Shown piece by piece: positions 53,613 to 64,000 of a DNA stretch of 64,000 nucleotides. Every line of letters begins with the position of its first letter. Within the stretch, counting starts at the first letter, position 1. The stretch is from Gari tellinella. Its lineage: Eukaryota; Mollusca; Bivalvia; Cardiida; Psammobiidae. The stretch is from contig OV277862.1 in NCBI GenBank assembly GCA_922989275.2, forward strand, positions 22,053,543 through 22,117,542, read 5' to 3'. The position numbers and the translations under genes are program-made. The notes beneath the pieces are model-generated. The model searched no databases. It saw only the letters and a list, made by a program, of their open reading frames with translations, and was not told the origin of the DNA.

Positions 53613-54245
53613 ATATCTTTTATTTTTCTAGGTCCCCCACCACGAAAAGTAGAACAGGCTTGGGGATTACATGGGTGGTATAGGGACATTGTTTTATTGG
53701 TTTGCATCCTTAAACGGGTCTCCCCCTTTTGAGGAACTGGGGGTTTAAAGTATGCTTATGTATTCAAAGCCAATGACGTCTGTCACCCATATGAATAGTC
53801 TCAAAGATGGTGCTCTAACTTCATGCATATAAATGGTAATTCTTCGGCGCGGAAGTAAGGAAGTGAATTGGGACTTCAGAGCATTCGCAAGTGAGATTTG
53901 TGTAATAATATGACATAAGCATACTTTAAACCCCCAGTTCTTCAATAGGGTAATACCCGTTTAAGGATGAAACCCAATAAAACAATGTCCCTATACCGCT
54001 CATGTAATCCCCCAGCCTGTTCTACTTTTCGTGGTGGGGTAGGGGAGGGATCTGGAAGAATACAAAATATATATCAGTAAATCAAGCAACTATAAAATAT
54101 TGCAGCACATGAACTGAAATAAAATGAACTTAGTGATATTAAAAAAACCCCCGGAAATTCAGTAATGGCCGACCTTATTTGCATAAGTTGCATATGTCCA
54201 AAACATTTAATTCCTGAAATGATAGGTTTATCATGTTCGTAGACC
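53613..54245. repeat. Foldback element: loop and right arm
   Basis: 53613-53758 pairs with 53920-54065 (AAAGTAGAACAGGCTTGGGG and its complement), and 54066-54245 pairs with 42575-42752 beyond the Gypsy insert. The arms are therefore about 320 bp and the Gypsy element landed in the left arm. The loop (53759-53919) has no coding. Confidence 0.8.
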
Positions 54246-54404
54246 CAAGCAACATTTCTGTAAAGTTTGGTTGAATTCTGTCAAGCGGTATAGAGAAGAT
54301 GTCATTTGAAGCAATTGTTAACGACGACGGACGACTGACGACGGACGACGCCGGACACAGGGCCATCCCAATAGCTCACCTTGAGCCTTTGGCTCAGGTG
54401 AGCT
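54246..54404 (-). repeat. AGCTCACCTG-family end, reversed
   Basis: The terminal hairpin AGCTCACCTTGAGCC / GGCTCAGGTGAGCT at 54373-54404, preceded by GACGGACGACGCCGGACAC. The rest of the element is missing or replaced by the foldback arm. Confidence 0.7.
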
Positions 54405-54423
54405 AAAAATGAGTAAATACCCG

Positions 54424-54830
54424 CTAGTTGTTACACCTGTAGTCAGTGAGGATTTAGAAAGATTTGTCATAGCCATGTATGACAGATTCAATACGGCAGT
54501 TGCTTTCATGTGGCAAGACTAGACATGTTTGGTAGAAAACAAAGACAATATAATGCAATTCCTCTAACGAGAGAAGCCCTTTGTCAGCACATCAAACGAG
54601 CAGCATACCGGGCAGGCTGCTTTTGGGGCCAAAATTTAGAGTGTATCATGACAATGACAGAATCTGCAGAATGGGGTTGGAGAAAGCAGAACAATTTATG
54701 GAAAGTGTTCTAGACTAAGCTGGACCCATTGCTGAAAGTTTCAAAGAGTTAACGAAGTGTGGCTGCAAAACAGACTGCTCAGGTCGCTGCAAATGTTATA
54801 GGTTTGGATGTGTGCAGCTGCATGTGTGAT
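54424..54830 (+). pseudogene. Fragment of an uncharacterised invertebrate protein with a CXC-like cysteine-rich end
   Basis: Pieces in shifting frames give LERFVIAMYDRFNTA, IPLTREALCQHIKRAAYRAG, CFWGQNL, WGWRKQNNLWKVF and FKELTKCGCKTDCSGRCKC. I recognise this order from many uncharacterised marine-invertebrate proteins, often multi-copy, whose last part resembles a TSO1/tesmin-type CXC motif (CGCK...C...RCKC). Stops at about 54518 and 54712 and frameshifts make it non-functional. Whether it was carried here by a mobile element is unknown. Confidence 0.6.
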
Positions 54831-54956
54831 AACTAATATGCATTTACATAAATGAGATAATGTAAGATATTGTAAGTGAAGACATGCTTTCCAGGGCTGT
54901 AAATTCGAGTTGTTAATCCTAATTAAGGACACAAATAAAGTTGGATTGACTTGGTG

Positions 54957-55720
54957 ACCAAATCGCTACTTGAATTTGATAATGGCGGCCATTTTGAAAA
55001 TTGATCAGTTATTTTGGATGTTCCTACACATATGATATGTCAAATATTGACTCAAGTAATAGTTGTTTGACATATGCCCAACCTTGAATAATAAACTGAA
55101 AGGGGAAATGGCGGCCATCTTGAAAACGGACGCCATATTGAATTTTTGAGTGGCTAACGGTTTTTTCAAAAGTGCATAGCCAACTGAGTATGCATACTAA
55201 ATTTCATGCTTACTTAAAGATTTTCAAGATCTTAATGTATAGTTGTGTTAGATATACCAAACTTGGACGTATAAATTGAAACTGGAAACGGCGGCCATCT
55301 TGAAAATGTGCGCCATCTTGAATTTTTTAGTGGCCAACTATTTTTATCATAAGAGCATATCAAACTATATGCTCTAAGTGTTTATGCCAAATTTCAAGCT
55401 TATTTAGGGATTTTTATGCATAATTGTAACGTTTTGACGTTAACGCGCCAAAACGTCTACAGTATTTGTTTATCGTTACGTCATCAAATTATATACTTAT
55501 TCCTTGAAAAAGCCTAACGGCGAAACGTTGGAAGATAATTTAATTCGTGTTGGTGTTGTTATTTTTCTTATATGCATAATTGTGAAATATATACCCGACT
55601 TGGGCGTATGAATTGATACCGGAAAGGGCGGCCATCTTGAAAATGGACGCCATCTTGAGTTTTCGAGTAGCTAACAGGTTTTTTCAAAAGTGCATATCCA
55701 ACTGAGTGTTCATGCCAAAG
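54957..55720 (-). repeat. About 170-bp repeats with GGCGGCCATCTTG motifs
   Basis: GGCGGCCATTTTGAAAA or GGCGGCCATCTTGAAAA at 54984, 55109, 55290 and 55628, each followed by CGCCATCTTGAA and TTTGAGTGGCTAAC-like sequence. One unit is split by the 143-bp insert at 55428-55570. Confidence 0.7.
55428..55570 (+). mobile_element. 143-bp retrozyme-like insertion, 13-bp TSD
   Basis: Perfect 13-bp direct repeats TATGCATAATTGT lie at 55415-55427 and 55571-55583. The insert contains CCTTGAAAAAGCCTAACGGC followed by GAAACGTTGG at about 55502-55531: a GCC/GGC stem with TAAC loop between a degenerate CTGATGA-like box and a GAAAC box, as in hammerhead-bearing Penelope-like or retrozyme sequences. No protein. 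Class is inferred. Confidence 0.6.
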
Positions 55721-56639
55721 TTCATGCCTGCTTACAAATTTGCAAGATTATTATGCTAATTCTCTTAGCTATTGCTAGGACTCGAAGAATTAAGGTGCCA
55801 TCTATACCCCACCATCAATGAATATTCTTTAGTGGAACATATGTGGAATAGGTACATACTGTAGAGGCTTCCCAAGGCTCTTCAATGGGTTAAGTTAATT
55901 TATCAACTCTTTCAACACTAAGATACTCGTTTGGGTTATGAAGTTCCCTTGTGGATTCTTTTTAATTACCAAAATGTTAACCGTACTACTTGGAATTCTG
56001 GGTAGTTTAATAAATACTGCTTTAAATTAGCAAACAGTGTAGACCCAGACTGATATGGGTCTATACTGTTTGCATATGTAATGAGTATTTTTTAAACAGA
56101 CCCATTGTGTTGAAAGAGTTAAATTTGCCCATTCTAGTAGCCATACTTCAATAAACTTTGTTCAGTTTTGTTTTCATCTTGACTTTAACACTGCCATATT
56201 TAATTTCTGATATCTAGAAATTAGGCATAAATTGACCAAAAAGGATCAATATCAGTTAGATTTCCGCTTTACATTCAGCCTGTTTTAAGCATCAGTTTGG
56301 TGTTGCCACCACCACCACGACTATATAGTTTCACTTTCGCTCATTCACTGAGCGGAGAGCCTACTGACTGACAGGATGATTTCAGTAAACCCCACTTCAA
56401 CTTCCCTGGCAGGGCTATCAAAATAGGATTGAAACACTCGATGGTTCTACAGATACATGTATAAACACACTTATACAATAAAATATTTATTCTGTAAAGG
56501 ACAGTTCTATTTTATAACAAACATCATAAGCCTGGTACAAGTAAAAAGTAAACTTCATTCGCGATTTGATTAAAATACATGTACAAATCAAAACACAATT
56601 AGTCTCCCATTTTTGCTACAGGAAACATAGCCACAGTAT
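55721..56639. other. No gene; short palindrome at 56029-56076
   Basis: GCAAACAGTGTAGACCCAGA / TGGGTCTATACTGTTTGC is the GTTTGGATCC-like palindrome with a shortened core. Nothing else supportable. Confidence 0.6.
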
Positions 56640-56885
56640 TAATCCATTACCCCATGAATTATGCCTTTAAATTATTCCTCCACTGAAGAAAATATTTCTT
56701 TTTCTATACAGTCATGAATATGTACCATAAGAACTATTTTATATACCCTATCAGATGTTAGCATAAAGCAGGCTGAAAGTAAAGCAGAATGTGCCTTAAG
56801 GCTCATTCTGCTTCACTTTCAACCAGCTATAAGTGGTCATCTATCTTCAATACTTGAAACAGGCTATTTGGTAATGGGTTAATAA
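56640..56885. repeat. AAAGCAGAATG palindrome, nearly full length
   Basis: Outer arms AATCCATTACCCC / GGTAATGGGTT. Inner arms GTAAAGCAGAATGTGCC / GGCTCATTCTGCTTCAC. Confidence 0.8.
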
Positions 56886-57209
56886 TCATTCAAAATGATC
56901 GATCTTATCCAATTACATAACAATATATCACTACAATGGTTGTATACCATTACTGGCCAAGTCAGTAGCATTTAAACATGTCATAATGGCATACAACAAA
57001 CATTGCATTATTATATACATGTACAGTTAAATGGTGAAAAATGTCCAATTCAGTCAAACTTCTAAATCTCCAACATGCTTAGGTTGAAAATCCCCCATAT
57101 TTCTTGGGTTAAAATTCGAAAACTGGAGCTCACATACCTCATTCTCCCCTGAAACTTCAAATGGTCTATTCAGGGTTGTTTTCTACAACACTTTGTAAAA
57201 TAACAAAAA

Positions 57210-57660
57210 GATCAGAGGGTCAAAAACCTCCTCTGTTCTGGATCTACACTGTATGTATAGGAAAATTGTATTCTTCACAGGTAAACTGTTTGTAAAGGAG
57301 GATATTCATGGATTGTGTTCAGTGAATTAATGGTACAAGTTCAAAATATGGTAAGTTTGACTGTATCCAGTTGACCCTTTATGCATTTAATTTTCATTCT
57401 TTCCCGGTAAAAAAAATGGTTCCAATTTATGCAGTCATGAACATTTTGTATCAAAGATATTCTATGGTAACTTAAAGCAGTCTGAAAGTAAAGCAGCATA
57501 CGTCTAAATGCGCATTCTGCTTTACTCTCAATCTGCTTTAACTCTGTCAACACCATGGACCTGTTGAAAAAATACTCATTACATTTGTAAACAGTGTAAA
57601 CCTAGACCAAAGTCACTCTTCAATACTAGGAACAGGCTATGGGGTAAAGGGTTAACATGT
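57210..57660. repeat. Degenerate palindromes of both short families
   Basis: 57235-57290: TCTGGATCTACACTGTATG, half palindrome. 57355-57560: GTAAAGCAGCATACG / GCGCATTCTGCTTTAC. 57590-57660 holds a further half. Confidence 0.6.
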
Positions 57661-57744
57661 AATCAAGGTATCCAGCAAACATGGCATTAGGCTTTCCTGC
57701 AAACATGGCATTAGACAATTCAGCAATTAGGTTAATTGGTCATC

Positions 57745-57985
57745 CAGCGATTAATTCATTAGGATATCCAGCATACATGTAATTAGGCTATCCAGTATGC
57801 ATGTAATTAGGCTATCCAGCATACATGTAACTAGGCTATCCAGCATACATGTAATTAGGCTATCCAGCATAAATGAAATTAGGCTATCCAGCATACATGT
57901 AATAAGGCTATCCAGCATACATTTAATTAGGCTATCCTGCATACATGTAATCAGGCTATCCAGCATACATGTAGGTTAATAATGA
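57745..57985 (+). repeat. 24-bp minisatellite
   Basis: About nine copies of AGGCTATCCAGCATACATGT plus AATT. It is translatable without stops on both strands (HVIRLSSI and CMLDSLIT repeats), which follows from the period being a multiple of three, not from coding. Looser copies continue to about 58190. Confidence 0.85.
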
Positions 57986-58249
57986 AATACGTCATTAGAA
58001 TGTCCAGTGAACATGGTATTAGACAATCCAGTAAATAATTATGTAAGTTGGTCATCCAGCGATCAATTCATTAGGCTATCAAGCATACATGGCATTAGGT
58101 TATTCAAAAAACATTTTATAAGCCTATCCAGCAAACAATTCAATAAGCTATTCATCGAGCCTATCATTTGGTTATCAAGCAATCATGGCTAAAGTTTATT
58201 GAGCGGTCCATCTAAAGACCCCCAAACCACTTTTAAAAACAAGTTTTCT

Positions 58250-59030
58250 ATTATCTAAACAGGCTTGAAGTAAAGCAGAATGTGCCTTAAGGCACATTCT
58301 GCTTTACTTTCAACCTGTTTTAAGTAGATACCTGTCTTCAAAACCAGGAACAGGCTGTTGGATAATGGGTTAATATCTAGAAGTAACTGTGTATAGCTAT
58401 CTTAAGTTTTGTACGAGTTGCTCCCCTTGAAATTAATTTTAATTTAATAATTGTTCATTATTTTAGCTTAAATTCGCCATTTTTAAGCTTAATTTGATTA
58501 GATATTATGGAATTAAGTAGTTTAGGTTGTTTTTTGAGTGGTTTAGGCAGGTTTGGAGAGGTTTTGAATGGTTTGGGAAGGTTTAGGGTCTTTAATTTAG
58601 ACTGACCCCTTACTGAGGCTACACAGCAAACATGGCATAAGGTTGGTCTGCAATCATGACATTAGGCTACCCAACAATATTTGACATTGGGTTATTCAGC
58701 ATTCATGTCATAAACCTACTGAACAGCCATGACATAATGTTGGTTATTTAACAAACATCATTTTTATTTACAGTATACATGTCATTTTTTTAGTATAAAA
58801 AACACTTTAACCCTCGTTTCTAGATTTAAAGACAGTATGTCATTTTAAGCAGTTTGAAAGAAAAGCAGAATTTTGGCGAAGGAGCATTCTGCTTTACTTG
58901 ACACTACTTCAAGCTTCTATCTGAAAAAATACTTATGTCAGCAATCATTAATTTCCAAGCTAAAGTTCTTAGTGTAACTGTAATATTAACTAGGTGTTAA
59001 AAGCTATAGTTATTGAGTAATGGGTTAATT
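58250..59030. repeat. Two AAAGCAGAATG-family palindromes with intervening AT-rich DNA
   Basis: 58265-58310: GTAAAGCAGAATGTGCCTTA and its complement, perfect over about 20 bp each side. 58850-58930: AAAGCAGAATTTTGGC / GGAGCATTCTGCTTTAC. Between them, CAGCAAACATGGCAT and related short strings recur from the minisatellite region. Confidence 0.7.
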
Positions 59031-59624
59031 TATGAGCCTAATAACAACCAGAGCAGACTGGATCTGTTTTAACTCATTGTGAACTCACAGTAAAATTACA
59101 GTAAAAAGTCAGATTATAACAACAACTCACAGGCAAGTTTGTTTTAAGTTTAAAAAATTTAAGTACAGTAAAAGCTTCTCTATTACCACTTCTTAATTGT
59201 GTTAATTAATTATTAGGTGTTTAATACAAGTGAATGCTTAAAGCAAGGTGAATGTTTTACTGTGATCTTGCTTTTAATAAGCTGTCACCCGTCTTTTAAC
59301 CAACCAATAAGCCTTCTTTTTAAAGGTGGTAATAGAGAAATTATACTGTAGCAGTATAGCACATACAATGATTAATTCATGGGGCTGTTAGGTAAAAGCA
59401 TAATATAACCCAATTAGAGTCTAAACTGTTAGCAAATATCTATAACTTCATTTTTCTGTTTCAACAGTGCAAACAACACTAAGACTTGTGAATGAATGAA
59501 TATGCAATCTTGTTTTAAGCAACCACTCAGTGAAACAGTGACTGGTTTATGCCGGATACATCTAATACAGAAAGCTCCTACATGAGCTTTCTTCATATTT
59601 TATATTCTGCATTAACCAACCACA

Positions 59625-59790
59625 TGTATTAGCCCTTTCTCTCACAGCTTGTTTTCAGTATTGAAGACAGATGGTTGCTTAAAGCAGACTGAACGTAAAA
59701 CAGAACACTCCTTATTGAGCATTTTGCTTTACTTTCAGTCTCCTTTAAGCTACCATCTGTCTTCAATACTGAAAACAAGCTGTGAGGACC
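59625..59790. repeat. 165-bp palindrome
   Basis: Outer arms CTCACAGCTTGTTTTCAGTA / TACTGAAAACAAGCTGTGAG and inner GATGGTTGCTTAAAGCAGAC / GTCTCCTTTAAGCTACCATC. It is the best-preserved long-arm member of the AAAGCAGAATG group. Confidence 0.8.
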
Positions 59791-59799
59791 TTACGGCCT

Positions 59800-60882
59800 A
59801 AATATCGCTCTACTGGAAAACCCCATACAAGGGGCACATGACCCCTAGGGTGGGATCATTTTCACCCCAATGACATAATTACAAAAATCTTGTTGATGAA
59901 CACGCAATTTGACCGGAAGGACATAATTTGAACAATCTTGTTAGAGGACCTGTAGGTGATGCTTTATGCCAAATATCTAAGCTCAGGTACTTTGGTTTCA
60001 GACAAGAAGATTATTGAAAAAATCTATTTTTAGCTCCTGTGACCTAGATATGTAACAGACTGGATCCGTTTCAACAATATTGGTAAAAGGTCTCTAGAAG
60101 TGTTACCATGCCAAATATCTAAGCTCTGGCCATATTAGTTTCGGAAAAGAAGATGATTGAATATTTCACTATATAAATCTATGTAAAACGGTGACCTCGG
60201 GGCGGGGCCAATTTTGACCCTAGGGACAAAATTTGAACAGTCTTTATTACAGGTCTTATAGATGATGCCATGTGCCAAATATCTAAGCTCTGGCCTTTGG
60301 TTTTTGACAAGAAGATTTTATAAGTTTTCATTGAAACAATCTATTTTTAGCTCCTGTGCCCTTGATATGCAATGAACCGGATCGGTTGCAAACAGTATTG
60401 GTTAAAGCCTCTAGAGGTGTCACCATGCCAAATATCAAAGCTCTGGCCATATTAGTTTCGGAAAAGAAGATGATTGAATATTTCACTATATAAATCTATG
60501 TAAAACGGTGACCTCGGGGCGGGGCCAATTTTGACCCTAGGGACAAAATTTGAACAGTCTTTATTACAGGTCTTATAGATGATGCCATGTGCCAAATATC
60601 TAAGCTCTGGCCTTTGTGGTTTTTGACAAGAAGATTTTATAAGTTTTCATTGAAACAATCTATTTTTAGCTCCTGTGCCCTTGATATGCAACGGACCGGA
60701 AAAGTTTGAACAACTTTGAAAGAAGACCATATAAGGATCATTCAGGCCAAGTTTGGTAAAAATCTATCCAGTAGTTTCGGAGAAGATGTCGTTTAAAGAA
60801 ATTGTTGACGACAAACGGACGAACGACGACGGACAGAGGACGTCCAAATTGGCTCACCTTGACACTACGTGCCAGGTGAGCT
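59800..60882 (-). repeat. AGCTCACCTG-family element, reversed, with 309-bp tandem core
   Basis: It ends (right) with GGCTCACCTT...AGGTGAGCT at 60851-60882 after ACGGACAGAGGACG. Two nearly identical 309-bp units (for example CATATTAGTTTCGGAAAAGA at 60131 and 60440) carry CGGGGCGGGGCCAATTTTGA and TCTATTTTTAGCTCCTGTG. The core is the reverse of that at 17200-17740. Confidence 0.7.
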
Positions 60883-61316
60883 AAACAGTCTTAAAAAGCT
60901 GTGTGTATTGGTTAATGGGTTAAGTACTGAACATGGGTCTTCTATTGGGTGGTTATTGAATACAAAATTGCTGCACACAGTACTATTTCTATATGGCTAC
61001 ATGACTAGTTATTCTGGTTAACAAAGTAATGCAAAAATAATAAAACAAACATATATGGTGTGATAAAGCAGTAAAAACTAAAAACACAGTCAGCGTAAAA
61101 TATTCAGTTCAAACCTAACTCCATAAAATTGGCAATTGGCAACATACACTTATGGCCATTAACAAGGTATTAAAATCAATATTGCATTATAAACTGTTAT
61201 TAAACAATACAAACCACTTTTACCGGTAGATTGATCTGATTTGTTTGTTGTCTTCAATTGCATCAATTGCCAATCTTTTAGGTGAAATTATTAATTAACT
61301 GATCTTTAACATATAT
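60883..61316. other. No feature recognised
   Basis: AT-rich; no open frame or repeat identified. Confidence 0.5.
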
Positions 61317-62157
61317 TGCTCACCTGAGAATAGCTGACAAAATGGAGAGAATGATTTATGTCTTGGGCCATGTCATTTTTTATCCAAGGAGTATAAGATG
61401 TTTGAAAATTTAAGTATATAACTTTATGTAAAACTGTGACCCCGGGGCTGGGCCAACTTTGACCCCGGGGCTGGGCCAACTTTGACCCCAGGGGCATAAT
61501 CTGAACAAACTTGATAAAGAACCTATAGCTGATGATATGTGCTAAATATCTAAGCTCTGGGTACTAGGGTTTCAGAAAAGAAGATTTTTAAAGTTATAAT
61601 TGAAAAAATCTAATTTTAGCTCCTGTGACCTAGATATGCAACGGACCAGACGCATTCCATCACTATTGGTTTAGAACATCTAGAAGTGTCATCATGCCAA
61701 ATATCAAAGCTCTGGCCATATAAGTTTCAGAGAAGGAAGATGTTTCACTTTATAACTCTATGTAAAACTGTGACTCTTTGTGCTGGGCCAATTTTTACCC
61801 CTGGGGCATAATTTGAACAAACTTGATAGTGGACATGTAGGTGATGCTGTGTGCCAAATATCTAAGCACTGGCCCTTGTAGCTTTTGACAAGAATTTTTT
61901 TTTAAGATTTCCTTATTTGTTCACTTTGGTTGCCATGGCAACTGGTCAGAGTTCTGCAACGTTTTTAATTCTTTGAACAAATATGAAAGAACTTGACCCA
62001 AGGAACATTCCTATAAAGTTTGGTTGAAATCTGTCAAGCGGTATAGGAGGAGATGTCATTATAGAAGCAATTGTAAACACCAATGCAAAAACCGCCGGAT
62101 GACGGACACAGGGCCACCCCAATAGCTCACCTTGAGTCTTTGGCTCAGGTGTTCTAA
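61317..62157 (-). repeat. AGCTCACCTG-family element, reversed
   Basis: Core landmarks CCGGGGCTGGGCCAACTTTG (doubled at 61442-61485) and ATCTAAGCTCTGG match the preceding element. The right end is ACGGACACAGGGCC then AGCTCACCTTGAG / CTTTGGCTCAGGTG. The left end is truncated. Confidence 0.65.
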
Positions 62158-63432
62158 CAAGAGCATCGCAGTGCGGCAAAATACGCCCGTCACGGCCGGC
62201 GGGTGTCAAAGTCGTCCAGACTCAGGCCGACTGGAAAAAGTCGCCCGGAGTGTAGGCCCGACTATCGATCTCAAAAAGACTATTCTGTAGTATTGCGATA
62301 GCTCAAGTACTATCCCGATAGTATTGCGATAGTCAAAAAAAAGTTCTGTTTTTTTTTTTAAAAATGCCAATTTTTGACAATAAAGGGGGCATAACTCTGC
62401 TAAAAATAGTCGCCAACGTCTGAAATTTAACAGGTACCAAAATTCACAGGTGCCTTCCCTGTATGATGAGAAAGCTAACTATGAAATTTGGTTACAATAG
62501 ACAAAATGTAAGTAAAATTATTATCAGGAAACAATATATTGTTAAAAAAATTGTGTGAAGGGGCATAACTCTGAAAATACAGAGTAAAACCAAAAACCCG
62601 TAATATATATTAAGTCACTTCATTCATTGTATCACCATATCAAATTTGAAATCAATTGAATCAAAAATAAAAAAGTTCTGTTTGTTTTTTTTTAAAATGC
62701 CCATTTTTGACAATAAAGGGGCATAACTCTGCTAAAAATAGTCGCCAACGTCTGAAACGCGAACTAGTCCGAACTATTGTGGTATGGAATATTTGTTGGA
62801 AGTTTAATCAAAATCAGTCAATAAATGAAGGTGAGAGAGCGCTAAGAAGAAAAGTTAACGGACGAAGTGTGGCTTATTTTAAATTTTAAGGATGTAAAGG
62901 GGCATAACTCATAGAAAAATAATTTAACAGGAACTAAAATTCACAGGTGCCTTCCCTGCATGATGAGAAAGATAAATATGAAATTTGGTTACAATAGACA
63001 AAATGTAAGTAAAATAATTATCAGGAAACAATATATTGTTAAAAAATTGTGTAAAGGGGCATAGCTCTGAAAATACGAAGTCAAACCAAAAACCCGTAAT
63101 ATATGTTAAGTAACTTCATTCATTGTATCACCATATCAAATTTGAAATAAATTGAATAATTAAAAAAAAAGTTCTGTTTTTTTTTTTAAAATGCCCATTT
63201 TTGACAATAAAGGGGCATAACTCTGCTAAAAATAGCCGCCAACGTCTGAAACGCGAACTCGTCCGAGCTATTGTGGTATGGAATATTTGTAGGAAGTTTA
63301 ATCAAAATCGGTAAATAAATGAAGGTGAGAGAGCGCTAACAAGAAAAGTTAACGGACGGACGGACGGATGGACGTACGGACGGACAGCGCTGGGTATACC
63401 ATAATACGACCGTCGATGACGGGCGTATAAAA
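62158..63432. repeat. CAAGAGCATCGCAGTGCGG-family element with two long core units
   Basis: Left: AACAAGAGCATCGCAGTGCG then ATACGCCCGTCACGGCCGG. Right: ACGGACGGACGG-rich stretch then CGACCGTCGATGACGGGCGT. ATACGCCCGTCA and its complement form the ends. Two core units of about 480 bp (GACAATAAAGGGGCATAACT, TTCACAGGTGCCTTCCCT) follow each other. No coding. Confidence 0.65.
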
Positions 63433-63569
63433 AGTGCTAACCACTTTCCATCCATTCACAATTTTGCAGACACAACCACTTATCTAAGGCCTTTAACTAC
63501 AACAGCATTCCCTCTCTATCTCTTAATGTTCAGAATACTCACTCTTATTTACAGTTCTTTTAAAAATAC

Positions 63570-63812
63570 AGTTAACCCATTATCCCATAGCATGTTTCTA
63601 GTTTTGTTTTGAATACATGTGACCACTTAAAGAAGGTTGATAGTAAAGCTGAATGCGCCTTCAGGCGCATTCTGCGTTACTTTCAGTATGATATAAGCTA
63701 CCATTTGTAAGAATGATACATATTCATGACAGTATAAAGTTGAATTATTTATGGTGTCGGCCTGGTCAGGAATCACTTCCGGGTCGGCCTGGTCAGGAAT
63801 CACTTCCGGGTC
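63570..63812. repeat. AAAGCAGAATG palindrome and 28-bp duplication
   Basis: 63570-63745: GTAAAGCTGAATGCGCC / GGCGCATTCTGCGTTAC with outer AACCCATTATCCC. 63757-63812: GGTCAGGAATCACTTCCGGG occurs twice in tandem with GTCGGCCT. Confidence 0.7.
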
Positions 63813-64000
63813 GTTGTAGTCTTGCAAGTAGTACCTTGAAAAAATACAATTTCAAGGATTTGCACTGTTTAGTTTTGCCTGTGGGTGAGTTTGAATGGTT
63901 TTCTTGATGAAAACTGGCTATTTGTGGTCATTTCCACCCAAATGGCATTGTTTTAGGCATCTCATTTCAGGACTTTTTCTCCAGGCGGATGCATATGGAA
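63813..64000. other. No feature recognised
   Basis: Window end; nothing supportable. Confidence 0.4.

Noticed and set aside
57751..57979. Repetitive open frames on both strands
   Set aside because: Consequence of a 24-bp period; no start context or domain.
62158..63432. Possible gene between CG-rich ends
   Set aside because: Two long repeat units without coding frames; the frame at 62707-62889 is repeat sequence.

Overview
The window is animal (metazoan) nuclear DNA, AT-rich and dominated by repeats. The hairpin-ended repeat families, the element mix (Ty3/Gypsy, BEL/Pao, Penelope-like, non-LTR, Tc1, Harbinger) and the spread-out phase-1 exon gene fit a bivalve mollusc best. That assignment rests on my recall of such repeats, not on a search. 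Nothing bacterial or organellar is visible.

Host gene. One minus-strand gene can be assembled by hand between 35111 and 24145: five exons whose splice sites and phases agree (phase 1 at four junctions) and which join into 276 uninterrupted codons. It encodes a signal peptide, a CUB domain split over two exons, one LDL-receptor class A module, a transmembrane helix and the start of a cytoplasmic tail. The 3' end was not found. Its introns hold two Tc1-like elements (25852-27455, 28090-29201), a Penelope-like remnant whose target-site duplication copies the exon 1 splice donor (34427-34984), and an 80-bp tandem array of about 32 units (about 29995-32502) that is an amplified copy of the exon 2/intron 2 junction.

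1-10 kb: tandem-core elements with terminal hairpins, a decayed Tc1-like element (about 3035-5878) and a tRNA-like sequence (8808-8876). 10-15.1 kb: a hairpin-derived array, then a BEL/Pao integrase fragment split by a 1855-bp transposon with a GACGTC duplication. 15-23 kb: hairpin-ended tandem-core elements, large palindromes and a SINE-like insertion with a 14-bp duplication. 35-42.7 kb: mostly non-coding, with a dead Harbinger element (38660-40585) that keeps TIRs and a TTA duplication. 42.75-53.6 kb: a Ty3/Gypsy element with 621-bp LTRs, each interrupted by a non-LTR fragment, with a Penelope-like copy in pol and no reverse transcriptase left. 54-64 kb: a cysteine-rich pseudogene, a 143-bp retrozyme-like insertion and more hairpin and tandem repeats.

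No transposon here looks able to move by itself. The features most worth following up are the host gene and the multiplied splice donor in its second intron.
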